Of a stretch of DNA of 59,268 nucleotides, positions 49,843-58,624 are shown piece by piece (positions within the stretch are counted from its first letter, which is position 1; the number at the start of each line of letters is the position of its first letter). The stretch is from positions 1-59,268 of the forward strand of contig JAUNJN010000009.1 of NCBI GenBank assembly GCA_030533235.1, in the 5' to 3' direction. The stretch is from Eubacteriales bacterium (GTDB taxonomy: Bacteria > Bacillota > Clostridia > Lachnospirales > Lachnospiraceae). The position numbers were made by a program, and so were the translations under genes. Under the pieces are notes generated by a model. That model had not been told where the DNA came from. It saw nothing but the letters and a program-made list of their open reading frames with translations, and did no database searches.

Positions 49843-51102
49843 TCACAAATTACCTTCCTTGCATGTCGTAACTGTCATTTTGTCACGTCCGTTATTTTTT
49901 GATATATAGAGCTGTAGGTCCGCATTTTTTATCCTATCCTCCAGGACAAAGGACTCGTTGTACGGCGATATATCCGCACCAAGGCTTAAGGTTACATACT
50001 CATGTACCGCTCCTACGCCGGATTTTAATTTGAGTTCACAGATATTCGTTCTTATATTCTGATACATAACCGCAAGCCTCTCATAAAGCTCATCTCCCGC
50101 AAGCAAAATCAAAAACTCTTCACCACCAAAGCGGATAAGCTCTCCAAATGTTCCATCCTTCGGAAATGCATTTTTTATGGCCTCTGTAATTTTGACCAGA
50201 CATTCATCGCCCTTAAGATGGGAATATGTATCATTATAATTTTTGAAATTATCAACATCACACATCACAAGGCATATTTCGCTTTTTTCTTCCATCCACT
50301 GTTGCTTGTTTGTCTCAAAAATCCGATACAGTCTTGTACGGTTTCCCACCTTGGTGAGTGGATCTGTAATAGCACTCTCCCCAAGCTCCTTATTCACTCT
50401 CTCAAGCTCATCCTGCGTCAGTCGGAACCGAAGATATATAACACGATTAAAAGAGAAAAACAATCCACAGCCAATTGTAGTCAGGATTTCCGCGGTTTCC
50501 AGAGTATGTATAACACCCTGGGTGATAAGTGCCGGCAAAAACACCGCCGCATAGCAAAAGAAAAACAGTCCGAGAGGCATCGTGGTAACTGTTCCAAAGT
50601 AGATAACAAAAAATAGTGGCACGATACTTCTCTGCCCGCGCAGGCTTTCCGAAACATATCCCAGCCCGCTTCCGATAGCAGCACAGGAACAAAAGATAGT
50701 ATGCAGGGCAATCTTCATTTTGGAAGATAGCTGATACTTTTTTAATTTGCAGATAATGCCAATCAAAAGCACAGTCATTCCCACTACGATATAGAGCCCT
50801 TCGTAGAACATATTTAATATCGAAACCGGAAACTCTTTGCAATAGAAATTTGATACGATATCACTCAGGAAAAACGCAAATGCAAAAAGCACTCCAAAGA
50901 TAATCATCACAAACATACGGCTGTAATTTTCATCAGCAAATTTACGGCTTATATTGGATATATCCTTCTGTTCGTTGCTCGTTGACAAAGATTTCTTTAA
51001 CGAGAACATACCACTCCATGAATCCATCAATTTTAACAGGTTATCCTTTTGTAACACAACTTCATCCTCCGGCAAAAGCCTTCCAATCCATTTAACTGTC
51101 AA
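49843..51102 (-). CDS. Membrane diguanylate cyclase
   Basis: A 419-aa protein. A cytoplasmic N-terminus is followed by about six helices between residues 60 and 230, then a GGDEF domain at about 240-410. Motifs are ITDPLTKVGNRTRLYRIF, VMCDVDNFKNYNDTYSHLKG and RFGGEEFLILLAG, consistent with an active cyclase. The TTG at 51102 overlaps the stop of the upstream metallophosphoesterase gene (TTGA); the next in-frame Met is at residue 26. This is the window's second membrane cyclase and it lacks a recognisable named sensor. Confidence 0.87.
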   Translation of the reverse strand: MTVKWIGRLLPEDEVVLQKDNLLKLMDSWSGMFSLKKSLSTSNEQKDISNISRKFADENYSRMFVMIIFGVLFAFAFFLSDIVSNFYCKEFPVSILNMFYEGLYIVVGMTVLLIGIICKLKKYQLSSKMKIALHTIFCSCAAIGSGLGYVSESLRGQRSIVPLFFVIYFGTVTTMPLGLFFFCYAAVFLPALITQGVIHTLETAEILTTIGCGLFFSFNRVIYLRFRLTQDELERVNKELGESAITDPLTKVGNRTRLYRIFETNKQQWMEEKSEICLVMCDVDNFKNYNDTYSHLKGDECLVKITEAIKNAFPKDGTFGELIRFGGEEFLILLAGDELYERLAVMYQNIRTNICELKLKSGVGAVHEYVTLSLGADISPYNESFVLEDRIKNADLQLYISKNNGRDKMTVTTCKEGNL

Positions 51103-52109
51103 ATCCCTACATCAACTACAACAACCTCCGGATAATTAAACAACCGTACCGGAACAATACTGTTTCCGATTCCGGCACTGACAATCATATGCGTATTTCC
51201 GCATATGTATTCTCCTTTTGCAAACTCCGGACGAAACCCTTGCTGTGGTGCCACCAAAGGTCCAATCCCCGGCAATACAAACTGTCCTCCATGTGCATGC
51301 CCCGAAAAAACCAAATCGACACCCTCCCTTGCATAATCCTCCAAATACTGCGGTTCATGTGCAAGTAAAACCTTGAAGCAATGTCCCTGCTCTGCATCAA
51401 TCCGGTTCGTCACATCCTCCAAAGCACTCCCCTGTAAGGACGTATCCTCTATGCCAATTAAGGCAAACGGTTTTCCATAATCGGAAACCATGACATAGTC
51501 ATCCTGTAAAACAATTACCCCGGCATCCTGAAGCTTTGCAAGTAGCGTTTCCTGTTTTGCATCCGATAATAAAAATTCATGGTTACCGGTCACATAGTAT
51601 GTATCCGCAATCTGTGCAAGCCCTTTTACCTGACGGACCGCTTTGTCTATATTTGTATGATTGCTGTCTACCAGATCTCCCGTAATGACAATCATATCAG
51701 GTTGCTCCTTTAAAACCGCATCTACGATATAATCCTCATCAAACCACAAATATGCATTGTGAAGATCTGAAATCTGTACAATACGACAATCTACGTTTTC
51801 CGCCTCGTATGTATATCTGCTTACAACCAAATGATTATTTTGATACGCGACAAATACGGTAAGCCCTATGTGAACCAAAATCCAAATCGGCACTGCGACC
51901 GTAAACTTTTTCTTCTTTGTCTTATGGTGAAACAGATACATCGCAAGGACTGCTCCGACACCACCGCCGACTGCGGCAAGTAACAGTAAACGCCGCTCAA
52001 AAATCCGCCTTGTCCCGGCTATCGCTTTCCTTTTGTCTGTATAATACACCACCATTGTAACAACATTTATGAAGCTGTAATATAGTATCACATACCAAAA
52101 GAATTCCAT
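51099..52109 (-). CDS. DUF1294 membrane domain fused to a metallophosphoesterase
   Basis: About 336 aa. Residues 1-100 match the DUF1294 membrane domain (YYTDKRKAIAGTRRIFERRL, LAAVGGGVGAVLAMYLFHHK). An extracytoplasmic calcineurin-like phosphoesterase follows, with IVQISDLHNA, ITGDLVDSNH, VTGNHEFL, LLAHEPQYL and FSGHAHGGQF. This fits a YaeI/lipid A- or UDP-type membrane phosphodiesterase acting at the outer face. DUF1294 is usually a separate small protein, so the fusion is unusual. The ATG at 52109 is chosen; a GTG five codons earlier is possible. Confidence 0.85.
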   Translation of the reverse strand: MEFFWYVILYYSFINVVTMVVYYTDKRKAIAGTRRIFERRLLLLAAVGGGVGAVLAMYLFHHKTKKKKFTVAVPIWILVHIGLTVFVAYQNNHLVVSRYTYEAENVDCRIVQISDLHNAYLWFDEDYIVDAVLKEQPDMIVITGDLVDSNHTNIDKAVRQVKGLAQIADTYYVTGNHEFLLSDAKQETLLAKLQDAGVIVLQDDYVMVSDYGKPFALIGIEDTSLQGSALEDVTNRIDAEQGHCFKVLLAHEPQYLEDYAREGVDLVFSGHAHGGQFVLPGIGPLVAPQQGFRPEFAKGEYICGNTHMIVSAGIGNSIVPVRLFNYPEVVVVDVGI

Positions 52110-52146
52110 ATCTCTTATTCCCACTTTATGTCATTTTCTTCACTCA

Positions 52147-53139
52147 TCACTGCGAATCCTTCGTATAATCCCAGAGCAAAATATCCGGGTCACCAGTTAC
52201 TCCATGCATATATACGTCGCTCGAATAGCTATTCGTATATAGTTCCATTATCTGAATAGAATAATAGCCTAATTTTGACTCATCTTCATCGGATTCTTGG
52301 TAATAGATAATGCGCATGCAATATGTCTTTCCGTCTACAACAAAATCATAAGATGGAGTCAATATATTTGTTATTTTTCCATGATTCGACCAACGTTCAA
52401 ACGTATCACTTAATTCATATTCTTCATTCCATCCCGGAAATTCTTCGATGAAACGGTCAATCTTTCCATCCAAATCTTCAATATGTTCCACGGCATATGG
52501 CGAAAATTTGTCCTTAATGGCCCGCGCATCCTTTCTTTCTATCGCATCCACCAGAAATGCAACCTCTTCTTCTGCACTTCGACACCATACTTGGCAAGGA
52601 ATGCCTCCCACAACTCCGGATTATCCGAAAAATCGATACTTCCGATAACCGTCAAATCGCCAGCGTCAACATCCTGATGAGACGGATCAAATCCGGTAAT
52701 CCACCATTGGTAATCCTCTGGTGCATATGTAAATATTTCATTTCCATCTCCATCAAGCAGAGTAAGTGACATATGCATCATACCCATACTGTCGCAATAC
52801 TTCCTCATCCTTTTGAACCTCAACTAACCGGTTCATTCTGTCATATTCATATTGATAATTTCCACTTTGCTCAGGTATATCGCGACGAAATCTATTAATT
52901 CCAATCGTATTTCCAACCGCGTCATACTCGTACTTTGCAGAATCAAGTACTCCTTCCGCATCGTAGTGTATATAATTACCAACTCTACCGGACTTCAAAT
53001 AGTCAATTACAGACTTTGTTCCATTCGGATAAATCTGCTCAATAACACGCCCAGATGCATCGTAAAGATTTCTTAAGCTACATATATTTCTTGCATTGAT
53101 TGTTGCTGACAAAAAACCGTCTTCATCGTACACAAACAC
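52147..53139 (-). pseudogene. Decayed RHS/YD-repeat protein tail with DUF4474- and DUF5104-like segments
   Basis: Three overlapping minus-strand frames read as one broken protein. 53139-52753 holds YD repeats (NLYDASGRVIEQIYPNGT, YEYDAVGNTIGINRF, YEYDRMNRLVEVQ). 52823-52539 holds a DUF4474-like core (EDYQWWITGFDPSHQDVDAG, VIGSIDFSDNPELWEAFL). 52611-52147 holds a DUF5104-like domain (AEEEVAFLVDAIERKDARAI, EHIEDLDGKIDRFIEEF). Frameshifts separate them and no start with a ribosome site precedes the first. It may be the tail of a polymorphic toxin locus, with the last piece resembling an immunity-type gene. The last frame alone might still be translated. Confidence 0.65.
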
Positions 53140-53287
53140 AAACGGACTGTGACATTATTGTCTGCTCTGCCTTTTCATATTATGCAATTGACTGACGCAA
53201 CACATCTGCCAATTGCGTTGAAGCAACAGCCTTCTTCTCTGCAGAATTCTTCAAGATTCAATCATCAGCAAAACATACTCTCTCCTA

Positions 53288-53920
53288 TTACTTCCATTTT
53301 TTGCGTAACGCCCTAAACTGTTCTTTTTCCTCCGTTGTAAACCGATACGAATCACAAATTTTCTGAATCGCCTTTCCCATAATGTTGTAATCCATCTTTG
53401 ACTTTTCCGTAAATTTTAGAACTTCCTTAACGTTAAATACCGCCAAATCGCATAGGAGCCACGCTTCTGCCATCTGCACATAATATGCGTCATCATCCTT
53501 CATCAAGGAAAGAATATCCTTTGTATGGGATGCATCCTTTTGCAATCCCGTAAGAAACAATACATACCCCCATCTTCTAAGAAACGGCTTTTCGGATACA
53601 ACATATTCCTTTGCCTTCGCAAATGCAAAATCAAAATCAACCGGTTTTTTAATAAATTGCACCAGCTGGTCGACGTGCCACCAATCCTGTAATAAATCAC
53701 AGTTTTCTTCGATAAACGCAAACTGCTCCGCATACGTTTTACACTGTCCCATAGAAACTTGAAAATACGTTCTGTGTACACTTTGATCCTTTAATACATA
53801 GTCCTTTAAATCACTGACATCGGCATGCTCCTTCAGAAGCCTTTTATTATATTTATCCACATCCTTTGTTTTACAATTTTCAATACTATGTAAATCATTT
53901 GCAATTTCCTGATACCCCAT
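53288..53920 (-). CDS. DNA alkylation repair protein, AlkD-like
   Basis: A 210-aa all-helical HEAT-like repeat protein, normal for the AlkD family. It has FIEENCDLLQDWWHVDQLVQ, FLRRWGYVLFLTGL and DDAYYVQMAEAWLLCDLAVF, the aromatic and acidic residues used by AlkD-type glycosylases to excise N3- or N7-alkylpurines. AGGAGG precedes the ATG. It stands alone between the decayed RHS gene and a membrane protein. Confidence 0.87.
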   Translation of the reverse strand: MGYQEIANDLHSIENCKTKDVDKYNKRLLKEHADVSDLKDYVLKDQSVHRTYFQVSMGQCKTYAEQFAFIEENCDLLQDWWHVDQLVQFIKKPVDFDFAFAKAKEYVVSEKPFLRRWGYVLFLTGLQKDASHTKDILSLMKDDDAYYVQMAEAWLLCDLAVFNVKEVLKFTEKSKMDYNIMGKAIQKICDSYRFTTEEKEQFRALRKKWK

Positions 53921-54004
53921 ATACCTCCTCCTTTTTTTACATCCGGTCGATACCTTTTAACTAAAATGCATTTGGAAACTTAAAATATGACACACAAAAG
54001 AACC

Positions 54005-54023
54005 GGTTGCGAGTAACGCAACC
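54005..54023 (-). terminator. Intrinsic terminator
   Basis: Minus-strand stem GGTTGCG/CGCAACC with a 5-base loop, followed by GGTTCTTTTG. It lies after the small membrane-protein gene at 54069. Confidence 0.6.
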
Positions 54024-54068
54024 GAATGAAAGAAACGTGAAATCTATCAAATTTTCCCCCTCTTCATA

Positions 54069-54575
54069 TCATTCTCCCTGACTCTGTATCAACATACGGG
54101 CACGTACAACCAGAACTTCCATTACACAAAGCAATACGCCTGCAATTCCAAATCCGACATTCGCATCCCAAATCAATACCCATATAACCAACACCAGACA
54201 CAGTGTGTTATATATAAGCTTTGTCGATATATTTTTACGAAGGCAAGCGATATCTCCGGTACTTTTAAAAAGCTTTCTTCTGGACCACGCCCGCCATATG
54301 GTAACCAACAATATAAGCGCAATGCTTCCCCACATAACAGAAGCTATAAACATAGCTAACCCCGTCATTCCGGCAAAACCGGCGGCAACCAGATGTCCGA
54401 GCGCTTCAATTCCGGCTGCCGAATCGTCCGACGGCATGGAACCAAGGCTATTTCCCGCCTCATCAAAAAACAGATTCCCACCGGAACAGCAAATCGCAAC
54501 CAACAAGATTGCAACCAAAAACAAAACAATATAAAAAACCGTAAGGATATCATCCAATTTATGCGCAAATTTCAT
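54069..54575 (-). CDS. Four-helix membrane protein, unknown function
   Basis: About 168 aa. Hydrophobic segments appear near residues 14-35, 60-90 and 120-150. A Gly/Asp-rich loop (FFDEAGNSLGSMPSDDSAAG) lies after the first helix and a basic stretch (WRAWSRRKLFKS) is cytoplasmic. No named domain is recognised; it loosely resembles the small DUF2975-type membrane proteins. The ATG at 54575 follows GGGGGAG; an upstream frame is longer but overlaps the TPR gene end. Confidence 0.65.
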   Translation of the reverse strand: MKFAHKLDDILTVFYIVLFLVAILLVAICCSGGNLFFDEAGNSLGSMPSDDSAAGIEALGHLVAAGFAGMTGLAMFIASVMWGSIALILLVTIWRAWSRRKLFKSTGDIACLRKNISTKLIYNTLCLVLVIWVLIWDANVGFGIAGVLLCVMEVLVVRARMLIQSQGE

Positions 54576-54600
54576 AAGCTCCCCCAAATAATATACCGAC

Positions 54601-56205
54601 TTAATCGAACCAATTGGATGCCCGGATGACGGAGCCCTCCGGAATGGACAAGTACCATACAGCATCCGATTCGTCACTCATTAGAACCGAATATAAGGTA
54701 CGCCCCTCCGCAATATTAAATTCATATTCTGGATACTGGTCCCTTACATCATCAACCACACCCATATCGGCTGTCCATTCTCCATATACCGTATATCCGC
54801 TTTCGCTCTCAATCGTCGTTGTAAATGTGCCATTCGCATACCCATCCACATACTGTCCAACCTCGTAGGTGGAAATATATTCATCCGCATTCCATTCGTG
54901 ATATGTGCCGCTGACTCCGTTTCCGTTTGGCATATCGTTACTCCACTTTCCGTCATACATTTCATATGTATCAAAATCACTGTCCTTCAGCATAAACGTA
55001 ACGCCACTGCCGGAACGCACTCCATCCACATAATCCCCATAATAGAAATAATAGATATAGCTTCCCTTATACAAACCGGCTGCTTTTCCTGTATATCCGT
55101 CTGTAAATCCATCCGGTGCATACAGATAACAATCCGTGGAAATCATATCCGCGAAATCCTCTGCCTCCGCAGATCCATCAATCTCGCACATCCGGGCGTA
55201 ATCACCTGCCGCCATCGCATCATATACCTTTGCCATCAGCTTAGCTCCCGCCTCTGCTGTCATACGAATATCTGCAACCCGCGTCTCAAGGTCCACAAAA
55301 TTGATATCCGTAATTTTATCACGATAGGTTGAAATAAGCGCGTCAGCCTGCTCATATCCTCCGATGGAAATGTAATACTCGATTGCACCACGCACACACT
55401 CAGTACGTCCCGCAAGAGCATCTGCATAATCCGGCTGATAATCTAAAATTAAATCATAGCTTGCAGCTGCTTCCTCCAGGCTTATCTCACGAAGTGCATC
55501 TGCCTCTGCCATACGAATTGTCACCCATGTATCAAGCAAACGTGCATCATCAACAAGCGTCATCGCAAGCTCAAGCTCCGAACAAATTGCGTCATTATCA
55601 TCTGCATAAACCTCTGTGCAGTATAGAAAAATGTCAGCAATTTCTTCCTCATGTCCGGCAAATTCTTTTGCATCCATATTTGAAATACGACTCGTAAACG
55701 TTACATAATTATCCGCAAGTGTACCTTGGTTTCCCAATGCAAAATCCACCTGTAACATGCCATACATGGCATCAATATTATCCTCCTCCAAAGAGAGTGC
55801 CTTTTCATACTGCTCCATGGCTAAGCTGTAATCTGCATCCTCGAATGCAGCGTTTGCCTTATCAAGTGCACGTTCAAAACGCTTCTCCGGAGTAAACATC
55901 AGTAAATAGGTTGTCAGCCCACCTGCTGCAAGCACAAGGAAAATTGAGAGGAGTGCAATTACAAGCTTTTTGTGAGAGCGTTTTTCCTTTGTCTGCGTAG
56001 TCGATCCATACTGCTGCGGCTGACCGTACTGCTGCGTGGACGGACCATATTGCATTTGCCCCTGCATCATCATATTCTGCTGGATTTGCTGCGCATACTG
56101 TTCTGTATTCGGGATATTTGCATGAAAACTTGACGCATCCCCATTAAACGGAAGATTACCGTTTCCCATATAATTATTATAATTTTGATTTTGATTGTTA
56201 TCCAA
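54601..56205 (-). CDS. Membrane-anchored TPR protein with MORN-like C-terminus
   Basis: About 534 aa. The Gln/Asn-rich cytoplasmic N-terminus (QYGPSTQQYGQPQQYGST) precedes one membrane helix (near residue 85-105). A TPR region follows (FEDADYSLAMEQYEKALSLE and repeats to about 300). MORN-like strands come next (YYFYYGDYVDGVRSGSGV, YDGKWSNDMPNGNGVSG, GQYVDGYANGTF), then a small beta tail. It is probably a surface or envelope scaffold. The TTG at 56205 (AGGAGG 7 bases upstream) is preferred to the TTG at 56229, whose frame contains that ribosome site. Confidence 0.8.
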   Translation of the reverse strand: MDNNQNQNYNNYMGNGNLPFNGDASSFHANIPNTEQYAQQIQQNMMMQGQMQYGPSTQQYGQPQQYGSTTQTKEKRSHKKLVIALLSIFLVLAAGGLTTYLLMFTPEKRFERALDKANAAFEDADYSLAMEQYEKALSLEEDNIDAMYGMLQVDFALGNQGTLADNYVTFTSRISNMDAKEFAGHEEEIADIFLYCTEVYADDNDAICSELELAMTLVDDARLLDTWVTIRMAEADALREISLEEAAASYDLILDYQPDYADALAGRTECVRGAIEYYISIGGYEQADALISTYRDKITDINFVDLETRVADIRMTAEAGAKLMAKVYDAMAAGDYARMCEIDGSAEAEDFADMISTDCYLYAPDGFTDGYTGKAAGLYKGSYIYYFYYGDYVDGVRSGSGVTFMLKDSDFDTYEMYDGKWSNDMPNGNGVSGTYHEWNADEYISTYEVGQYVDGYANGTFTTTIESESGYTVYGEWTADMGVVDDVRDQYPEYEFNIAEGRTLYSVLMSDESDAVWYLSIPEGSVIRASNWFD

Positions 56206-56313
56206 GGGTATTTCCTCCTCATAAATCAACTTTATGATTGTTTACAATTACGTTACATGTTAATGTAATAATAGCATATATATACAAAAGACAGCAAGGA
56301 GATTCCGTATCAA

Positions 56314-57006
56314 ATGACACAAAATTATCAGTCACGCGTTCGTCGTGTTCCTAACAAAAGAAAAAAAAGGACCAATCCGTCCCTCATACATATCGCTTTT
56401 CTCTTAACGGGGATCTTAATCGGCATAATCATAAGCCTGTTTCTCCGTAATAACTTCTCCAAAAAAACGCCTTACATGCAAAGCTCGACCGATGAACGCC
56501 TGAAGGCTCTTTGCGCTGCCAAAATACCGGACTATGTGGATAAACAACTGATTCCGGTTGACGGTAATTCCAGAAACGGCGTTGCACTTGGTGGCATGAA
56601 CGATATCGTCATTCACTACATCGGAAACCCGGGTACCACCGCACAGCAAAACCATGACTACTACGCAAGCCCTGAATCCGATGTAAGTTCTCATTTTATC
56701 ATAGGTTTAGACGGTGAAATCATCCAATGTATCCCTCTTAGCGAGATGTCCGCTGCAAGCAATTGGCGAAATAGAGATACTATTTCCATCGAAGTCTGCC
56801 ATCCGGATGCAAGCGGAAAATTCACCCAGGCCACCTACGAATCACTCGTAAAGCTTACAGCCTGGCTTGTTGACGCAAGCATGCTAGACACCGATCATGT
56901 CATTCGCCATTACGACATTACCGGCAAGGACTGTCCGCTATATTATGTGAAGCACGAAGATGCCTGGTCAAGGTTTATAAAGGATGTCAACGATTATCGA
57001 CCGTAA
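56314..57006 (+). CDS. N-acetylmuramoyl-L-alanine amidase (amidase_2) with membrane anchor
   Basis: A 230-aa protein with a basic N-terminus (RRVPNKRKKR), one membrane helix at about 27-45 and a T7-lysozyme-like amidase domain. Visible zinc ligands and features are DIVIHYIGNPGTTAQQ (first His), SSHFIIGLDGEIIQCIPLSE, DTISIEVCHPDASGKF and VIRHYDITGKDCP (His and Cys). It cleaves the amide between muramic acid and the peptide stem outside the membrane. AAGGAG precedes the ATG. The 3' end overlaps the convergent FapA gene by 20 bases. Confidence 0.93.
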   Translation: MTQNYQSRVRRVPNKRKKRTNPSLIHIAFLLTGILIGIIISLFLRNNFSKKTPYMQSSTDERLKALCAAKIPDYVDKQLIPVDGNSRNGVALGGMNDIVIHYIGNPGTTAQQNHDYYASPESDVSSHFIIGLDGEIIQCIPLSEMSAASNWRNRDTISIEVCHPDASGKFTQATYESLVKLTAWLVDASMLDTDHVIRHYDITGKDCPLYYVKHEDAWSRFIKDVNDYRP

Positions 57007-58405
57007 TCTTGCATTCCTCACCCGGTACCATCGCAAGCTGTCCGTTCGCGCGCAGAATAAACCCGACATCTCTGCAGGCTTCCTTAAGTTCAAACCAGGA
57101 TTTGCCGATATTTACACGGAGTCCTGCATAAGATACACCAAATACTCTCACAACTCCGGTATCACGAATCAGACGAAGCTCCTCATTTGCACGCTCTAAT
57201 TCTTCCTCAATTCTTTTTTGTTCGGTTACCTTTTGTATTTTTGCGTTCAGAAGCTTCTTTCGTACAGACTCCGTTTCTTCCGTACGTTTACTTTCCCCAA
57301 CAGAATTATAAACGGTAAGATTTCGCTCTATTAGTGAAACCTGTTCATTTACTTTATGCTTACCGGCGACAAGCTCCGCCACGCGGGCAATCAGCTCCTC
57401 CGAAAATCCGGACTGCAGAATCGTATCGGTTTCCGCCTCATTTCCGACAGTCTTTGCAATCACCCCTCGACTACCTAAAATACGTCCTCCAACAATCTGA
57501 CCCTTTCGCGAATTAACAATCACCTGTTTTCTCGCTGTTACTTCACTCGTCATAATCGAATCTGCATATATATTTCCTTGCGCATGTATCACGCAGCGTT
57601 CCACAAAGCTGCATACTACATTTCCACCGGCAGAAATGGTGCATTTCTCACGTCCCTGCACACCCTTACGAATCGTAACGTCCTTTCCCGCGCACAAGGT
57701 ACACCCACCGACATGTCCATGGATATAAATGCTGCCCGTCGTCTCAATCGTAAGTCCGCTTCGGACATCTCCTTTTATTTCAACATCCCCGTTGAATTTT
57801 ATATTTCCCTGCGCGGTATCCAAGTCCCCTTTTACGGTATAGACCGGATCAATGATAAGCTTTCCGTTATCATTTTCATGAATATGTCCGGACACATCCG
57901 CATAATACGAGATGCCATCCTCACCCGGTGATATACCCTGCCCCTTTAGCTTTGGCATTTCTCTGCCCTTAAGCGGGGCAATCGGCTCCCCAAATATATT
58001 ACAGCCTGCTTCACCCTCCGATGCCGGAATATAAACAGCAATCAGGTCACCCTTTTCAACCATGGCAAGCGTCAACGAGTTCAAATAGTCAACGGAACCA
58101 TCCGGATTCACAATCGGCTTCTTTTTATCATCCTCGATTTCCACCTTGTACTCATAATGTCCGTCAATGCCTTTTCCCGGTTGTGTGCCTTCCGCAACGA
58201 CAACCTCCTGACCCACCTTTGCATATTGCAAAAACACTCCTAAGACATCACGTTTTATACCTGAAACAACACCGTGCTCTGCAAGAAACCGTTCCGCTTC
58301 CTCCATTGATATCAGTGCTTGATTGTCACCCTCCGGACAGTACATGGTAAGTGTTGCGCACATCTTCTTTTCATCGATGCGTAAATCCAGCATTTCATTT
58401 TCCAT
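56987..58405 (-). CDS. FapA-family (DUF342) protein
   Basis: A 472-aa protein. An N-terminal part of alternating strands and helices (LAMVEKGDLIAVYIPASEGE, IFGEPIAPLKGREMPKLKGQ) is followed by a right-handed beta-helix core (DVEIKGDVRSGLTIETTGSI, GKDVTIRKGVQGREKCTISA, GNVVCSFVERCVIHAQGNIY). A C-terminal coiled coil (KRIEEELERANEELRLI) ends with a small basic tail. FapA/DUF342 proteins are polymer-binding scaffolds in Firmicutes without a settled function. The ATG at 58405 follows GGAGG by 7 bases. It overlaps the convergent amidase gene. Confidence 0.88.
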   Translation of the reverse strand: MENEMLDLRIDEKKMCATLTMYCPEGDNQALISMEEAERFLAEHGVVSGIKRDVLGVFLQYAKVGQEVVVAEGTQPGKGIDGHYEYKVEIEDDKKKPIVNPDGSVDYLNSLTLAMVEKGDLIAVYIPASEGEAGCNIFGEPIAPLKGREMPKLKGQGISPGEDGISYYADVSGHIHENDNGKLIIDPVYTVKGDLDTAQGNIKFNGDVEIKGDVRSGLTIETTGSIYIHGHVGGCTLCAGKDVTIRKGVQGREKCTISAGGNVVCSFVERCVIHAQGNIYADSIMTSEVTARKQVIVNSRKGQIVGGRILGSRGVIAKTVGNEAETDTILQSGFSEELIARVAELVAGKHKVNEQVSLIERNLTVYNSVGESKRTEETESVRKKLLNAKIQKVTEQKRIEEELERANEELRLIRDTGVVRVFGVSYAGLRVNIGKSWFELKEACRDVGFILRANGQLAMVPGEECKITVDNR

Positions 58406-58451
58406 AAGCACACCTCCATGTAATCATAATATAATACTTATTTTTCATAAA

Positions 58452-58575
58452 GATTTGTGTGTCAAAAGCTCCGTGTTCAATTTTGCTCCTGCAGATTGCA
58501 CAAAGGAATGAAGACGTTTGTATTTGTGTAATCTGAAAAGACAATGTTTCAACAGGAGCTTTTGATACCCAAATC
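58452..58575. mobile_element. 124-bp palindromic element, copy 2
   Basis: Same length and terminal repeats as the copy at 46613 (ends GATTTGTGTGTCAAAAG and CTTTTGATACCCAAATC), with the central 20-base loop in the opposite orientation. It lies between the FapA gene and the terminator of the next gene. Confidence 0.8.
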
Positions 58576-58588
58576 TCATAAAGAACAA

Positions 58589-58618
58589 TGCCGCATCCCG
58601 GACAGACGAGATGCGGCA
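58589..58618 (-). terminator. Intrinsic terminator of the gene at the right edge
   Basis: Minus-strand arms TGCCGCATC/GATGCGGCA with 12 bases between, followed by TTGTTCTTT. It lies a few bases after the stop codon. Confidence 0.75.
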
Positions 58619-58624
58619 CATTAA

